Position numbers and translations under genes: made by a program
Shown here: positions 21,724 to 32,593 of the stretch, piece by piece
Position numbering within the stretch: the first letter of the stretch is position 1
How the letters are laid out: the number at the start of each line of letters is the position of its first letter
From: Sepiola atlantica
Lineage: Eukaryota; Mollusca; Cephalopoda; Sepiida; Sepiolidae
Reading direction: 5' to 3'
Length of the DNA: 64,000 nt
NCBI GenBank assembly: GCA_963556195.1
Contig: OY744537.1
Coordinates: forward strand, 19,567,274-19,631,273
Notes under the pieces: generated by a model
Databases searched by the model: none
What the model was told of the DNA's origin: nothing
What the model saw: only the letters and a program-made list of their open reading frames with translations

Positions 21724-21885
21724 TATATATATATATATGTATATATATATACACATATGTCAGACACTGTTTCACTGTATCACAGCCTTTCAGTGCGGCT
21801 AGACCACTACCTCTCCCTAGCCCGGGATCGAACCTTCAACCATCGAATTGATAATCGTCAGCTCTATCAATCAGGCCAGTGGGAG
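21724..21885 (-). mobile_element. tRNA-headed SINE with hammerhead core and TA tail
   Basis: On the minus strand: A-box-like TGGCCTGATTGATAGAGC, a perfect B box GGTTCGATCCC (21824-21834), about 33 bases, the core TCTAGCCGCACTGAAAGGC and GTGATACAGTGAAACAGTGT, then TA-rich tail (21724-21757). The layout head - ribozyme - TA tail matches 1257-1390. Confidence 0.75.
21759..21797 (-). ncRNA. Near-complete hammerhead motif in SINE
   Basis: Helix II GCTGT/ACAGT (closing pair G-U), GAAA, helix III AC/GT with loop AGT, cleavage base C. The core heptamer is CTGAAAG, where the catalytic consensus needs CTGANGA (G8 and A9 are swapped), and helix I is reduced to two pairs. Presumably inactive as read, but its sister copies supply the missing bases. 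Confidence 0.5.
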
Positions 21886-21988
21886 AAGCTCTGTAGTCAT
21901 CCAGGCAAAGTTTACATCCACAGGGTAAAAATCCAGAGAATCCTTACTGTGTTTATATAAGAGTGCTCAATAATAAATAGAGCTGTTT

Positions 21989-22196
21989 AATAAGTATAAA
22001 GGTTTCTATTTATACAAACATTATTTGGCTATGCATTTGCAGAATGTTTCGGTCACAGGCGAACCTTATCAAGGCCAACCTCTTTTCTTTACAGTTTAAT
22101 TTGATGAAAATAATGTTTGTATGAATAAAAATCTTTATACTTATAAACAAATATATATATATATATCTATATATATATATGTATATATATATATTT
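21989..22196. repeat. Foldback with GAAAC-type core, then (TA)n
   Basis: TAAGTATAAAGGTTTCTATT at 21989 is inverted at about 22108-22145, giving ~36-bp arms around GAATGTTTCGGTCACAGGCG. A TA tract with TCTATA interruptions occupies 22146-22196. Confidence 0.7.
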
Positions 22197-23022
22197 CTAT
22201 GATAGTATAATGAATGAATTGCATGGACTTCATTGGGAGCTTTCAGATGAGATTTTTAAAAGAATATAAATTCACTAGAAGTTGTACTGTTGTGTTAAAG
22301 AAAGAAGTGATAATGCTGAAGCAATTTTTAAAATTTTATTTTTAATGTTGAAATAGGATTGTGCATGATGCCTATGGAGACATAAATAGTTTTCGAATTG
22401 TTTGAATTTGAAATTAATCTTTTTAAACTACATTGATATACATTTTCTATTTTACTTCCGTTAATACTTTGACCTTTCTAATGTAATTTTGTGAGTCACT
22501 TCAAAAGCAATAACAACAAAAAACTTATTGTCTCGTGGGGAAAATCCGGTTAATCATTTTAAGAAATCGTTATTTCTTTCATTATGTGACTTTTCAAGAT
22601 GATTATACCATTGGGCTAAGTGGATTCTTTACGTTTTCTTTAGCTAAGTTGTGGTCAATCAGTAGCCGAAATTAACACTGTGTTTCCCCTTGATTAATAA
22701 ATCATTTTTATGTAGTTTAGCATTTTTTTAACAGTTATGTTATTGTGGGTGTAAAAAGAAATAAAATGTGGAAGTGGGTAGGCCTTCTATCAGCAAACTA
22801 AAGTGTAATGAAACATTCATACAACTATTAAAACGAGAGAAAGCCAATCAGAATGGGTTTTTTTTTTCTATAGAAGCTAGGCCTGTGGATTGTTGTTACT
22901 GGAATGCAATCCCGGATGTGATGGGTTTGGGCTAAGTCAACTATTACACGAGAAAGGATCTTCAAGAACAATATTAATGTATCCTTGTGTATATGAGAGA
23001 TTACCTACATTGTTCTTGCATA
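22197..23022. other. Stretch without a gene
   Basis: AT-rich, no recognisable gene or repeat copy. Confidence 0.5.
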
Positions 23023-23440
23023 ACTAAAAATAAGTTTCTTTACTTCCAGATTATTATCATTATTATTATTATTATATAGAAGTATTATTATTCTTTATTC
23101 TTATTTAGAAGTAAAGAGATTTATTATTTTGCCATCTAATTTACATGCATGTTTCTGGTGTGTACAGACAAATGTAAATTAGATGACCATGCTTAAAGAA
23201 AAGTCACCCTTTCTGTAAATGCTCACAGGGACATTAAGAAATGTTAGAGAGTGGCGAGAGAAATACATAGATTTCTAAGAGAGAGATGGATGACTTGTTC
23301 AGTTAATTACAATTTACGGCTAAAATGAATTTTTTTCTAAACATAACTCAATCCCAGAGCTAAGGAACATTTTAGCATGTATTTTGTGCATATAGGAAAA
23401 AAAAAACATTAGTGAAACAAACATTGATCAAATCAACATT
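23023..23440 (+). repeat. R5 fragment
   Basis: Matches 37360-37760: AACTAAAAATAAGT, TTTTGCCATCTAATTTACAT, GAGAGAAATACATAGA, CTTGTTCAGTTAATTA, ACATAACTCAATCCCAGAGC, TTTAGCATGTATT. Contains an (ATT)n insert. No open frame is shared with the other copy. Confidence 0.7.
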
Positions 23441-23795
23441 TAGGCCAGCTAAACCAAACATGCTATTGAACTTCTCTTTTGATGTAAAAAGAAAAAAAGA
23501 AAAAAAAAAGGAAAAAACAAACAAGAAAACATTTATTTTACAACAGTATGACAGACCAGGATTTGTGTCATGGTATCTAACCCATTTAATTTTTAGCTGA
23601 AAATTGAATCCGAAATGTGATTTTCTCTTCATTGTAGAATTTCAATGAAATTCAGTATATTTTTTTAATCTTTTTTCTAAGAGAGAAGTTAAAACTCTAC
23701 TTGACTTTATTTGAGTTAAAATAAAATTTGAAAAAGTATGAAAATGATAACGAGTCAGATCTAATTGTTTTAAATTAAACTTTTGCATTATCTTT
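23441..23795. other. Stretch without a gene
   Basis: A-rich and T-rich runs, no feature. Confidence 0.5.
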
Positions 23796-23916
23796 GTGAT
23801 ATACAACATAATCATGTTTACACACCGGTTCTCATTAGATCACCAAAGTTAAGCAATGTTAAGCCTGGTCAGTATCAGATGGGTGACCATTTTCAAATAC
23901 AAGGTGCTGTCTGTCT
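23796..23916 (+). pseudogene. 5S rRNA-like sequence
   Basis: Contains ACACCGGTTCTCATTAGATC, ACCAAAGTTAAGCAATGTTA, GCCTGGTCAGTATCAGATGG, GTGACC and AGGTGCTGTCTGTCTA in the order and spacing of eukaryotic 5S rRNA (box A AAGTTAAGCAA, box C GATGGGTGACC). The 5' third is poorly conserved and loop E/helix IV has changes (CATTTTCAAATAC instead of CGCCTGGGAATAC). Either a dispersed 5S pseudogene or the head of a 5S-derived SINE; about 150 bases downstream are not obviously coding. Confidence 0.8.
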
Positions 23917-24878
23917 AACGTCATCACCTCTCCTGGCTGGGATATACAATGCATGCGACTGAGGACCACTTGTGCATTTAATACTCCCTAGAAACTTCCT
24001 TTCTCGGAAGCTGACTACACTTGCTCAGGGTGAAAGCCGCACTAGGTACCGGGTACCACCATTGTCTTTATAGCAGTTTTTAATTTTCATTCTTTTTATC
24101 CCAAAAACAGCGAGGATTTCATCAAAAGTTGCCAACCTAGTGAATACACTTTGATCTTTTCCGTCTCTAAAGACTTGTTGCTCGGAAGTGCGGAATCTTT
24201 GAAGTTCGATGATGGGAGATACCGTTATTTCCATGTGCAGCTTTTTCCACTAAAAGTTCAATCTCGAGTAAAATTTCGATTAAAAAAAATCTTAAAGAAA
24301 ACAATTGCTGTATAAAATAAACAATACCATTTGTCTTGGAACTATCGTGGAAGAAATTGGTTGACTTGTAAAAATTTAAAGAGATATTACTTTCCCCCAG
24401 AAGGACAAGAAAAGAGACATCAGTTCTTTTTTATTAACATGCAGGTTGAGGGGCATCATCTACATTGGTTCCCCCCCCCCCCGTCCAGTAAGCTGGCTAG
24501 CTGCACACATGGCAAATCTCACTTCACACCTCCAAGAAACTATTATGAGGATCAACTGCAGAAGGCTTCCATGCTATGTGATCTCTCCATAGCAGTCCCC
24601 CCCCCCCAAGGCATCTTAGGTTGGCCTCTCCCTTGTTTACCGGGGATTTCCAAATCTTTAGCTATCTTGATGGAACCACTCAAGCTGTCCATACAACAAA
24701 GCTTTTTTCTCTGTCAATGATATCAATGTCCATGAGGCTAAGCTGTTCCAGCAGATCTTGTGACCAATATATTTAATTTATTAATTTATGCAGTAGTTCG
24801 TTTGTTTAATGATGCAAGGGAGATACTTTCTAAATTCATGTTAATGTCGTTTTCAACGTTTAAGGACTATATTTAACT
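23917..24878. other. Stretch without a confirmed gene
   Basis: A 129-codon plus frame (24331-24720) includes two poly-C/Pro runs (24470-24482, 24598-24607) and has no recognisable domain. Base composition is locally GC-richer, so old transposon sequence is possible. I do not call it a gene. Confidence 0.4.
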
Positions 24879-25230
24879 AGCTGTATCCACACAACGTTGC
24901 TTGCTAGTGTATTTATTTGCAATTTGTTTTGCTTTTCCGTTTTTTAAACTGTCATTCTTTTTAACCAAAATATATTTTTGATTCACTCAAAGGGTAACTC
25001 TGTATGGATGACTACAGAGTAATAGTGGCAATTTGAAAATAATTCTGACCCGGACTAAGTATTTTCTGGAAAGAGTTAAATCGAATTACATTTTATTCTT
25101 CTTAACAACATACTGCAACGATCCACAAGAAAAACTGACGAACCAGAATCAAATATTGATTTTGTAAGAAGAAAGCTATCGATGACAAAGAAACGATAAA
25201 GAGACTGACTTTACTTTATATATTAGATTT
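24879..25230 (+). repeat. R7 copy with CTAG-type start
   Basis: Starts ACTAGCTGTATCCACACAAC then GTTGCTTGCTAGT, continues into R7 sequence (GGGTAACTCTGTATGGATGA ... AGACTGACTTTACTTTATAT). It shares the ACTAGC terminus with R5 at 37277, so R5 and R7 may be related non-autonomous elements. Confidence 0.6.
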
Positions 25231-25537
25231 CTGCTTTCGAAATGTGCATTGAAAGAAAAAACAGAACTTCAGCTCACCACTCTTTAAATGTTTTAACAAG
25301 TTTTCAAAATATTTCTTCAGTTTATTGTTGATTAGGCATTGATTATTATTGAAAACAAAATACAAAACATTTTCTTATATTCTTAAAAGGGATTTGATTA
25401 TGAATTAGATGTTGTGTAGACAATTTTACATAATTTCGCTTAAACAGAAGTGGAGACATAACTTTAGCCCCTTTATATTAATACGATTGTCATTACCTAC
25501 CTACAGATCTCACCAACTGATACAAATAAAAACACAT
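25231..25537. other. Stretch without a gene
   Basis: AT-rich, nothing recognised. Confidence 0.5.
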
Positions 25538-26158
25538 ATATAGGATAACCCCCCCCCCCCAAAAAAAAACAAATAAACAAACAAACAAAAAAACGAAAAC
25601 AAATCCACCCATTGAATCGTTAATAAAATTCAAAATCCTTTCAGGAATAAAACCATATTTGGTACAAATAAACTTCACTCTATGCCTGATTTGTCCACCA
25701 AGTTTCAGTCATGAATGTCCAACAGTCTTTTTTTTGTCCTCTTTTAATCATATGTGAGGACACTTTACTGATTATCTCATCAGTAGGACTTGTGATCCTG
25801 AATGAACTTCACATTCACCGGACCATAACCCCCTACCCCCGATTTTTATCAGTGGGGTTATCTCAAAGATAATGTCTATCAAAAAAATCCTCAGACTATT
25901 CTCGAAGAGGGTCATCACAGCCAAAATTAGTTGTATTCAGGATTGCTTGCAATGCAGAGGTATACAAAGTGTCCCTGCATATCATTGGACGACAATAAAA
26001 CAAAAACTGTTGGACATTCATGACTGAAACTTGATGGACAAGTCAGGTAGAGATTGAGGTTTATTTGTACCAAATATGGTTGGATTGCAGAAAGGATTGT
26101 GGATTTTATAAACGGTGCCATGGGTGGGTGACATTTAATTTAGGGGGGTCACCCTGTA
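25538..26158. mobile_element. ~620-bp inverted-repeat element, mariner-like ends
   Basis: Left region 25538-25737 and right region 25985-26158 are inverted copies (e.g. ACCATATTTGGTACAAATAA and CATGAATGTCCAACAG). The right terminus inverted reads TACAGGGTGACCCCCC and the left TATAGGATAACCCCCC; the TACAGGGTG start is common among Tc1/mariner-type elements. The middle has no transposase frame, so non-autonomous. Confidence 0.7.
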
Positions 26159-27032
26159 ATTATGAAATGCTGAAAATTTTCTCACAACTTTTTTCACGAT
26201 CCAGACACAAGAACAGAAAGCTAATACAATTAAAAGTCCATTTTGGCCAAACTTTGAAAATTCAAAATATATAAATTACAAAATCTTGAGAGTTTGCTGC
26301 ATGCTTTTAGTTTTGTACGTGTTGAGATGCAGGGCATGCATTTAGCAAGAGCTATGTCAGAAAATTGTTTAAAAAATGCTAAACAATTATGTTGAGGCTT
26401 TAAAAGCAGATGTTAGTTATTCAAAAGAATTCTGACTTAATATTAGCAAAAATAAATGATCATTGAAAAAGACAAATGGTAAAAAAAACTGTTTGTCTGA
26501 GATGTGAATGACAATAACAAAAGAAAATGCGATATGTAAAGATGTTAGTTTAAAGTTTATTAATTTCTCACCTGGCACAGGCAAATACCTTAGCTCATCC
26601 ACTAATTTATTATACTAAACTAAATTAATCAACGTTTATTTTCCCAATACTTTTTTTCCTATAAATTTTAATCACTGATAGTGCATGCTAAAATATTTCT
26701 CATCTTTGGTATTGAGTTATATTTGAAAAAAACTTCCATTACAATTTATATAATTAGCCACAATTTATCTCATCAAGTGACCCTAATCCTTTACTAAGTT
26801 GCTATCTATCACTCTCACCCTCTCTCACTGTATGTTGTTTACCCCCCCCCCCCTTCCTATTTTATGATATCTATCACTACCACTTCCGTCAGTCGAAAAG
26901 AACGGAAAGAATAAAAAGATTGGAATAGTCCATTATAAACAAAAGGGACATCACTAGAAGTAGTAATACTATTTAACTCATAGTTGTATATATATATATG
27001 AGAGAGAGATAGCGAGTAGAGATTAATTTTTG
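26159..27032. other. Stretch without a gene
   Basis: No gene; a C-run at 26840-26851 and a (GA)n start near 27000. Confidence 0.5.
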
Positions 27033-27630
27033 GTCCCCCGATTTATAAAATCGGGAGACTTATGTTTTGAGGCATGTCCGTCCGTCCGGATTTTTCTCCG
27101 CAACCATCCATTGAATTTCTCTGAAATTTTGCATGAAGTTGTAACTTTGGTCAGGTTAGAAAGTGACATTCTCCGATTTTTGAAAAAAAATCTGGTTTGC
27201 CCCCCAGGGGGTCAAAAGCCCCGAAATGGCAAAAAATGACTGTTTGCCCCATAACTTTTGATCCATTCATTCAATTTCTCTGAAACTTGGCCAAAATATA
27301 GAGGCAATTGTTCCTAATAGAAAATAAGTATCGCTGACCTTGGAAAAAATCTGGTTCGCGCCCCCAGGAGGTCAAAAGCCCCCAAAATGGAAAAAAATGA
27401 CCCTTTCCTCCCATAACGTTTGATCCATCCATTAAATTTTTCTGAAACTTGGCCAGAATGTAGAGGCAATTGTTCTGGATATAAAATGAGCATCCTTGAC
27501 CTCATAAAAATTCTGGTTCGTGCCCCTAGGGGGTCAAAGGGGGGGGTAAAAAATGCCCCAAATTGCCCAAATTTATTGCATTTTACACTCGTCACATACA
27601 GAGGGGGACCACGCATGCGCGGCTTGTTTA
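27033..27630 (+). repeat. Repeat R8, three internal units
   Basis: Starts with a small hairpin CCCGATTTATAAAATCGGG, then GCATGTCCGTCCGTCCGG. Three imperfect units of ~135-150 bases follow, each with CATAACTTTTGATCCAT-like and CCAGGGGGTCAAAAGCCCC-like blocks; it ends ACGCATGCGCGGCTTGTTTA. The same start and end occur at 61803-62237, which has one unit fewer. Frames here are incidental. Confidence 0.8.
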
Positions 27631-28653
27631 TTCTGTCTTTTTATTTTTATTATATTTAACTAGCTTTGCAAACTCATGTTTTCCTTATTAAAATTGTCTA
27701 ACCCGATGTTAATGGATGACCCAACGGGCGGATTTTTTTTCTCATGTAATACTGATTATATGTGAGATTAAATTCTGTTTTTTTTTTTTTTTTTTTTTTT
27801 TTTGTAACATTGGAAATGTACATTGACATGAACTAGAAAAAAGAAACGTATCACATTTTTGTTTTTCAACACTGAAAGTCAAATTCCGTTGAGATGAAAG
27901 AGAAATGAAAAAATATTTTTTATTTTGCAATTGTGGGGATTGCATCAAATATTTAAGTATTTTGTAAGTAATTAACCTCGTAAAACGTAATTTGCAACGT
28001 ATTTTTCTATCAAATTTGTTATATTTGGCCTTGTCTCAGTAATATTTTAAAAAAAATATATAAATATGTTTTAAAGAAAAATATTATGGTAAGAATAATA
28101 GAAGGGATGGTAATACCTGAAAAACATAACGGATATTAATTATTTCTATCGACATATACAACAGTTAATGAATCGTTTTTATAGTAATAAACAAATACAT
28201 AGTAACCGAATCGAATATTGTAATTTTAAAATTATTTAAATTCGTACTGACATTTTACTTGAATATCATTTTCTGGTAAATTTTACTTGAATCTTTTAAA
28301 AAGAAACCATTTTTTATCATACTGTAATACTTAATTTACACTGGTTTAGAATAATTTAGACAAATATAAAAATATATATTCGAACCTGATTTGGCAGTGC
28401 TGATTTCAGATACAATATCCATCTGTATTCACGTATGTGCTTACAGCTTATTGAAGCCAAGGTTATTTTGAATCCTCATTAGTTTCCATTCATTATAGAA
28501 TAGTATTGAGGCTTTCTATATCATTATCTGGGGTCAGTATGATTCATAAATGGTGATAATTAGCCATTAAAAAAAAAAAGTTTTTTTTTTTTGTCAGACA
28601 GAAAATTAAGCTGAAATGTGAATGTCTTGGAATTGAACAAGATTTTGATTTTT

Positions 28654-28696
<43 letters not shown>

Positions 28697-29034
28697 AAAT
28701 GAATATTTGGGCATGCTAGCTCATTAAAACTTGCTTTCAGAAGTTCTTGGATCTCTATAAATTGGGCATCCGACCCCTTAAATTTGAGCTCTCAAGATTT
28801 TTATGAGGAAAAAAAAAAGGATAATTTTTCACTAAATATTGACATAAAATGGCCATTATCTCGGAAAATGCACATTTCAAGGTAGTAAAACTCGTAATTT
28901 TCAAAGAGGGAATTTTATTGGGATCCCAAAATGCTGATATCAAATTTGTACAGAAATATGATTTTGTCCATAGCTGATAAAAAACTAGAACAATTAAAAT
29001 GGAAGTGTTTTTTTTTTTTTTTGTTTCAAACATA
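27631..29034. other. Gene-poor stretch
   Basis: Contains CTAG-type start TAACTAGCTTTGCAAACTC (27657), poly(T) at 27777-27803 and 28656-28694, and AT-rich sequence. No gene. Confidence 0.5.
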
Positions 29035-29145
29035 ACTCAATACCAAACCTGAGAAATATTTTAGTATGTATTTTGTATGATTAAAATATATAGGGAAAAG
29101 CCTTAGGGAAATAAACGTTGATTAATTTAACTTTAGTATAATAAG
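29035..29145 (+). repeat. R5 fragment
   Basis: ACATAACTCAATACCA, TTTAGTATGTATTTTGTATG and CCTTAGGGAAATAAACGTTG parallel 37675-37790. Confidence 0.6.
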
Positions 29146-29214
29146 ATGCCGCTCGTCCAATCACTTCTGACTGTCTGCTATATTATTTGCATATATAGTA
29201 TTTATTTCAGTCAA

Positions 29215-29415
29215 TGGTCTGTATTTTATGTTTTTTCTGTAATATGCTTTTTAATAATGCATGAAAAACTCTTTGTATTATGAATGCATACATTATAATA
29301 AAAATGGGTTATGTGAAATAAATAATAAAAAAAAAAATAGACGTGATAGAGCAAAACATTTTGGAAATTTGAATTCATCACATCAAAATTAGTAAAAAGT
29401 AAAGAAAAAAACACC
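29215..29415 (+). repeat. R6 fragment
   Basis: Parallels 6545-6690, including ATATGC...GCATGAAA, TTGTATTAT and CACATCAAAATTAGTAAAAA. Confidence 0.55.
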
Positions 29416-29999
29416 TAACCATATGCTTGCCTCAAAGCAACACACGAGATCCACATAGATCCAATATGGACTTACTTTGAAAAGGAGGTATTAACCTCGA
29501 AATATTAGAAAAACTTGGACACCATATAACACATGATTGATTAAAGATTGAAAAACAAAACAGTAAGTAGAAAATAAAAGAAAATGATTACATTACACGT
29601 TGTCTTTGTCTATCATCTCGTTTTTCACTCAGTCATTCCTTCAATTCGCCCGGCGCCCATAACCTTGTATTGCTTTGTCACATCCTTCCAAACCTCAAAC
29701 CTATCTATACACTATGCACAATGCTTCAAGTAAACTACTTTTAAAAAAAATTTTATTTCAGTATTATATAAGCTGTAAACAATGTCATTTAAGCACAAAA
29801 ATAATGACGGCAAAAGTTTGTCGGTTACCTTCAAAATAATAATTATACTTAGAGGAAACAGTTTTATTAATTGGTATGTGAGCTATGGGCGAAAGAGATA
29901 TGTGGACTGTGTCATCATCTAATATGATACCTTGGGATTATAACTGCAATCTTAGCTTGCTGCAGCCATTACATTTTTTTTCACACTCCTTTATTTACA
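29416..29999. other. Stretch without a gene
   Basis: Nothing recognised apart from AT-rich sequence. Confidence 0.45.
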
Positions 30000-30345
30000 C
30001 CTTCTTCACCGTGACAATACACCTGCTCAAACTTCCCTAAAGCATCAGTTTCTGGCAGAGAACATCGCCATACTATACCCCCTCATTCACCTGATCTTTC
30101 TCCATGTGACTTTTCCCCCAAGCTCAAGATGATCATCAAGGGAATCCGTTTTGAAGGTGTGGAGGTCATCAAGAAGGCCATAACAGAGCTGAAGAGCACC
30201 TCAAAAGAATCTTTCCAACAGTGCATAGAAACCTGGCAGAGAAGGATTGGAATGTTCATGAGGTTACTTGGTTAGTTTGCTGTTTGGGATTGAAATAAAT
30301 AGCGTGTGACACCAGTCCCATTGCTTTTCGGACAATTGTATTAAA
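30000..30345 (+). pseudogene. mariner-like transposase C-terminus (second lineage)
   Basis: Translates as FLHRDNTPAQTSLKHQFLAE, then after a one-base deletion (around 30075) HSPDLSPCDF, KLKMIIKGIRFEGVEVIKKA, SKESFQQCIETWQRRIG and a stop near 30274. HxDNxPxH and SPDLSPCDF are the second and third catalytic blocks of mariner/IS630 transposases. The lineage differs from the copies at 18191 and 44708. The N-terminal half and left terminus are absent. Confidence 0.78.
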
Positions 30346-30414
30346 TATTAAGGTAAGTTAGCTAGTAGATATATTAACTAGTACACATTAGCGATTATGC
30401 AGTAATTTGAAGGG

Positions 30415-30492
30415 GAAACCATGTCTTTTGTTGTTTAGAATTGAAATAAATTGTTTGTGACACCAATCCAATTACTGTCCAGATACACCTTG
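30415..30492 (+). repeat. Duplicate of the mariner-like 3' end
   Basis: GTTTAGAATTGAAATAAATT then GTTTGTGACACCAATCC repeats the segment at 30280-30335 (GATTGAAATAAATAGCGTGT, GACACCAGTCCC), 140 bases upstream. Confidence 0.6.
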
Positions 30493-30604
30493 TGTATATG
30501 TTACACTAATATTATTAAGACTTACATCGATATGTCACAGTTTCGAACACTGGTCTTGTTAGAGTAAACTGTTTTTCTAAACTAAATTAAATCTATTTCT
30601 TAAA

Positions 30605-31190
30605 AGGTGGACTCCCTCTACCGGGCTAGAAAACTTCTCACACTTGCCAGTATCCTATATCTCTACAGAGCCATGCATGGAGTATTGTTGCCACATATGG
30701 ACTGGTGCGAGAACCTCCGAGACGGGATCCAAAGAAGAGTCTGTAATCTAATAGGTCCCACACTGTCTACTAAGCTCCTGCTCCTGTCCCATCGCTACAA
30801 TGTTGCATCCCTGTGCTTGTTTTACAAGTACTTCAATGGAATGTGCTCTGACAAACTTGCTACACTTGTGCCCCTTCAACGTAAATGCACCCGGCCAACC
30901 CAACAATCAGCAAAATCCCACCCCTTCACTGTAGAAGTACCTAGATGCCGGAAAGCTTTCTACTCTAATAGCTTTTTTCATCGAACTGCTTGCCTTTGGA
31001 ATTCCCTCTTTGCTCCCTGTTTTTCTGACTGTACCAACATGCAGAAATTTAAATGTAATGTGAACAAACATCTAACTGCACAGCTCTCCTCTTAGGATGC
31101 CCCTATAAATCTGGCCCCTAATTCTCGGTAGCCCCTTATCTCACAATGGCAATGTGCCTTGCTTGGGGTGAATATAAGTAAAAAAAACAA
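30605..31190 (+). pseudogene. LINE-C C-terminal frame (Jockey/CR1-like)
   Basis: An open frame of 162 codons (30607-31095) covers the region C-terminal to the reverse transcriptase: LYRARKLLTLASILYLYRAM, LPHMDWCENL, IQRRVCNLIG, LSHRYNVASLCLFYKYFNG, then RCRKAFYSNSFFHRTACLWN and a basic tail. The order (hydrophobic helix, qrRv, RxxVasLxLfYKY, SFFxRTAxLWNSL) is that of Jockey/CR1-type LINEs in many animals. The 3' UTR ends GGCAATGTGCCTTGCTTGGG then GTGAATATAAG and an A-rich tail. 5'-truncated. It is the youngest-looking LINE piece here, as the frame is still open. Confidence 0.82.
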
Positions 31191-31264
31191 ACAAAACAAA
31201 AACAAAAAAACTAATTATTTGTCACTAGTCTATAATAGTCAAATGAGGTATAGATTTTTATTAG

Positions 31265-31345
31265 ATACTAGTGTACATCCTCTGTTAAAACTTGACGGAA
31301 AAAAAATTATTCTCCACCAGTGTTTGCACGAATATTTATATAAAA
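31265..31345 (+). repeat. Repeat X copy
   Basis: GTGTACATCCTCTGTTAAAA and CCACCAGTGTTTGCACGAAT, as at 21470-21540. Confidence 0.6.
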
Positions 31346-31721
31346 TCATAGAATTGGAATTATCAGTAATTTCAGTTTTCATATATATTATCATTTCTGA
31401 TGATCTAAAGAAAAAGATACGCACCTACCGTTGACTTTTTAATTTAGAGTGGAGGATTTATTTCCTAATTCATTTCAGACAGCAGGGGGTGTCTGACTTG
31501 CTATTTGCTTTGTCGCTTCCCTCACTACTTGAAATTTTTTCGTGCAGAGGCTAACTTTTGTGTGACAGGACGGATATATATTTATTTATATAAAAATATA
31601 CTAAATAAATACACAATAGTCTTTATTATAGAGTGGAGGATGATAATATTTTTCAAGCAACATTTCATGTCCAATCTGCCCATAGCTGCAGTCATGTTAA
31701 ACTTAATACAATAAGGTTATT
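31346..31721. other. Stretch without a gene
   Basis: AT-rich; nothing recognised. Confidence 0.45.
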
Positions 31722-32160
31722 TTGGTTGTTTTGTTTTATGGCATATCCACCCTTTTCAAGTTATTTAATGCTGAATCCGGTCAAGTTCTTTATGTTTAAG
31801 TATTTATTCATGGTGTTTGATTGAGTGAAAGGGGGGGGGGAGAGGAGGGGAGGGAAATTGTTGTTTTTTGTTTTGGATTTTGCAAAACATGATTGAGTTT
31901 TGCAAAGAAAAAAAACAAACAATAAAACATCAATGTTTGGTGCATTTTGAGTCAGGAAGTCAATAACTTCAGGCAGCCTGATATGGTAGTGCCATTAGGT
32001 TCTATTTGACCCATAGATGGGGCCCTTACAGGTACTACCACTCTGGACCAGAGTTAACCTGGGAGCAATGGCAACTAAGGGGCAACTCCACATTCCCCAC
32101 AGGTCCCAGATGGAGGCCTCACCACTGGGTGTCTTTTAAGGTCATACCAATGACCAATAC
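31722..32160 (+). repeat. R2 copy
   Basis: Block order as at 1535-1990, with a G-rich run at 31832-31840 and the GGCAGCCTGATATGGTAGTG block (31974). Confidence 0.7.
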
Positions 32161-32593
32161 AATAAGAGTGCTTAGCAAGTAAAACAAAGTGATTATAAAC
32201 ATGTATTTAAATAAATCTGTCTCTATTTATAAGCACACACACACACGTATTTATAGTAACCGTTTGAGTGTGTTATGGCTTTTATAATAAACGGACAACA
32301 GAAGAAGAAAAAGAAAATTGATTAAACCGTTCTAATAAAACTTTTCTGGAAAATACTGACATTGAGGCTTTCTAAAACTAATAATGTTAGTTCTTCAAAA
32401 GAGTTTGATGACCTAATATTGGCAAAAACAAATAATCAGTTACAAAAAGAAAAAAGAAACATAGTGTTTAGTCTGCGATTAAATGTATAACATTAATAAA
32501 ACAATTAAGAGGTTGATATTCCCTTTAGTAAAGCTATATTAAAAATAATGTAAGTGATATTAGTTTCAAATTTATAATGATAATTTCCCAGCC
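32161..32593. other. Stretch without a gene
   Basis: AT-rich with a short (AC)n; no gene. Confidence 0.45.

Noticed and set aside
24331..24720. 129-codon plus-strand frame
   Set aside because: Contains homopolymer-encoded Pro runs, no recognisable domain, no supporting neighbour.
27030..27659. Frames of 69-100 codons on both strands
   Set aside because: They lie in repeat R8 and are not conserved in its second copy at 61803-62237.
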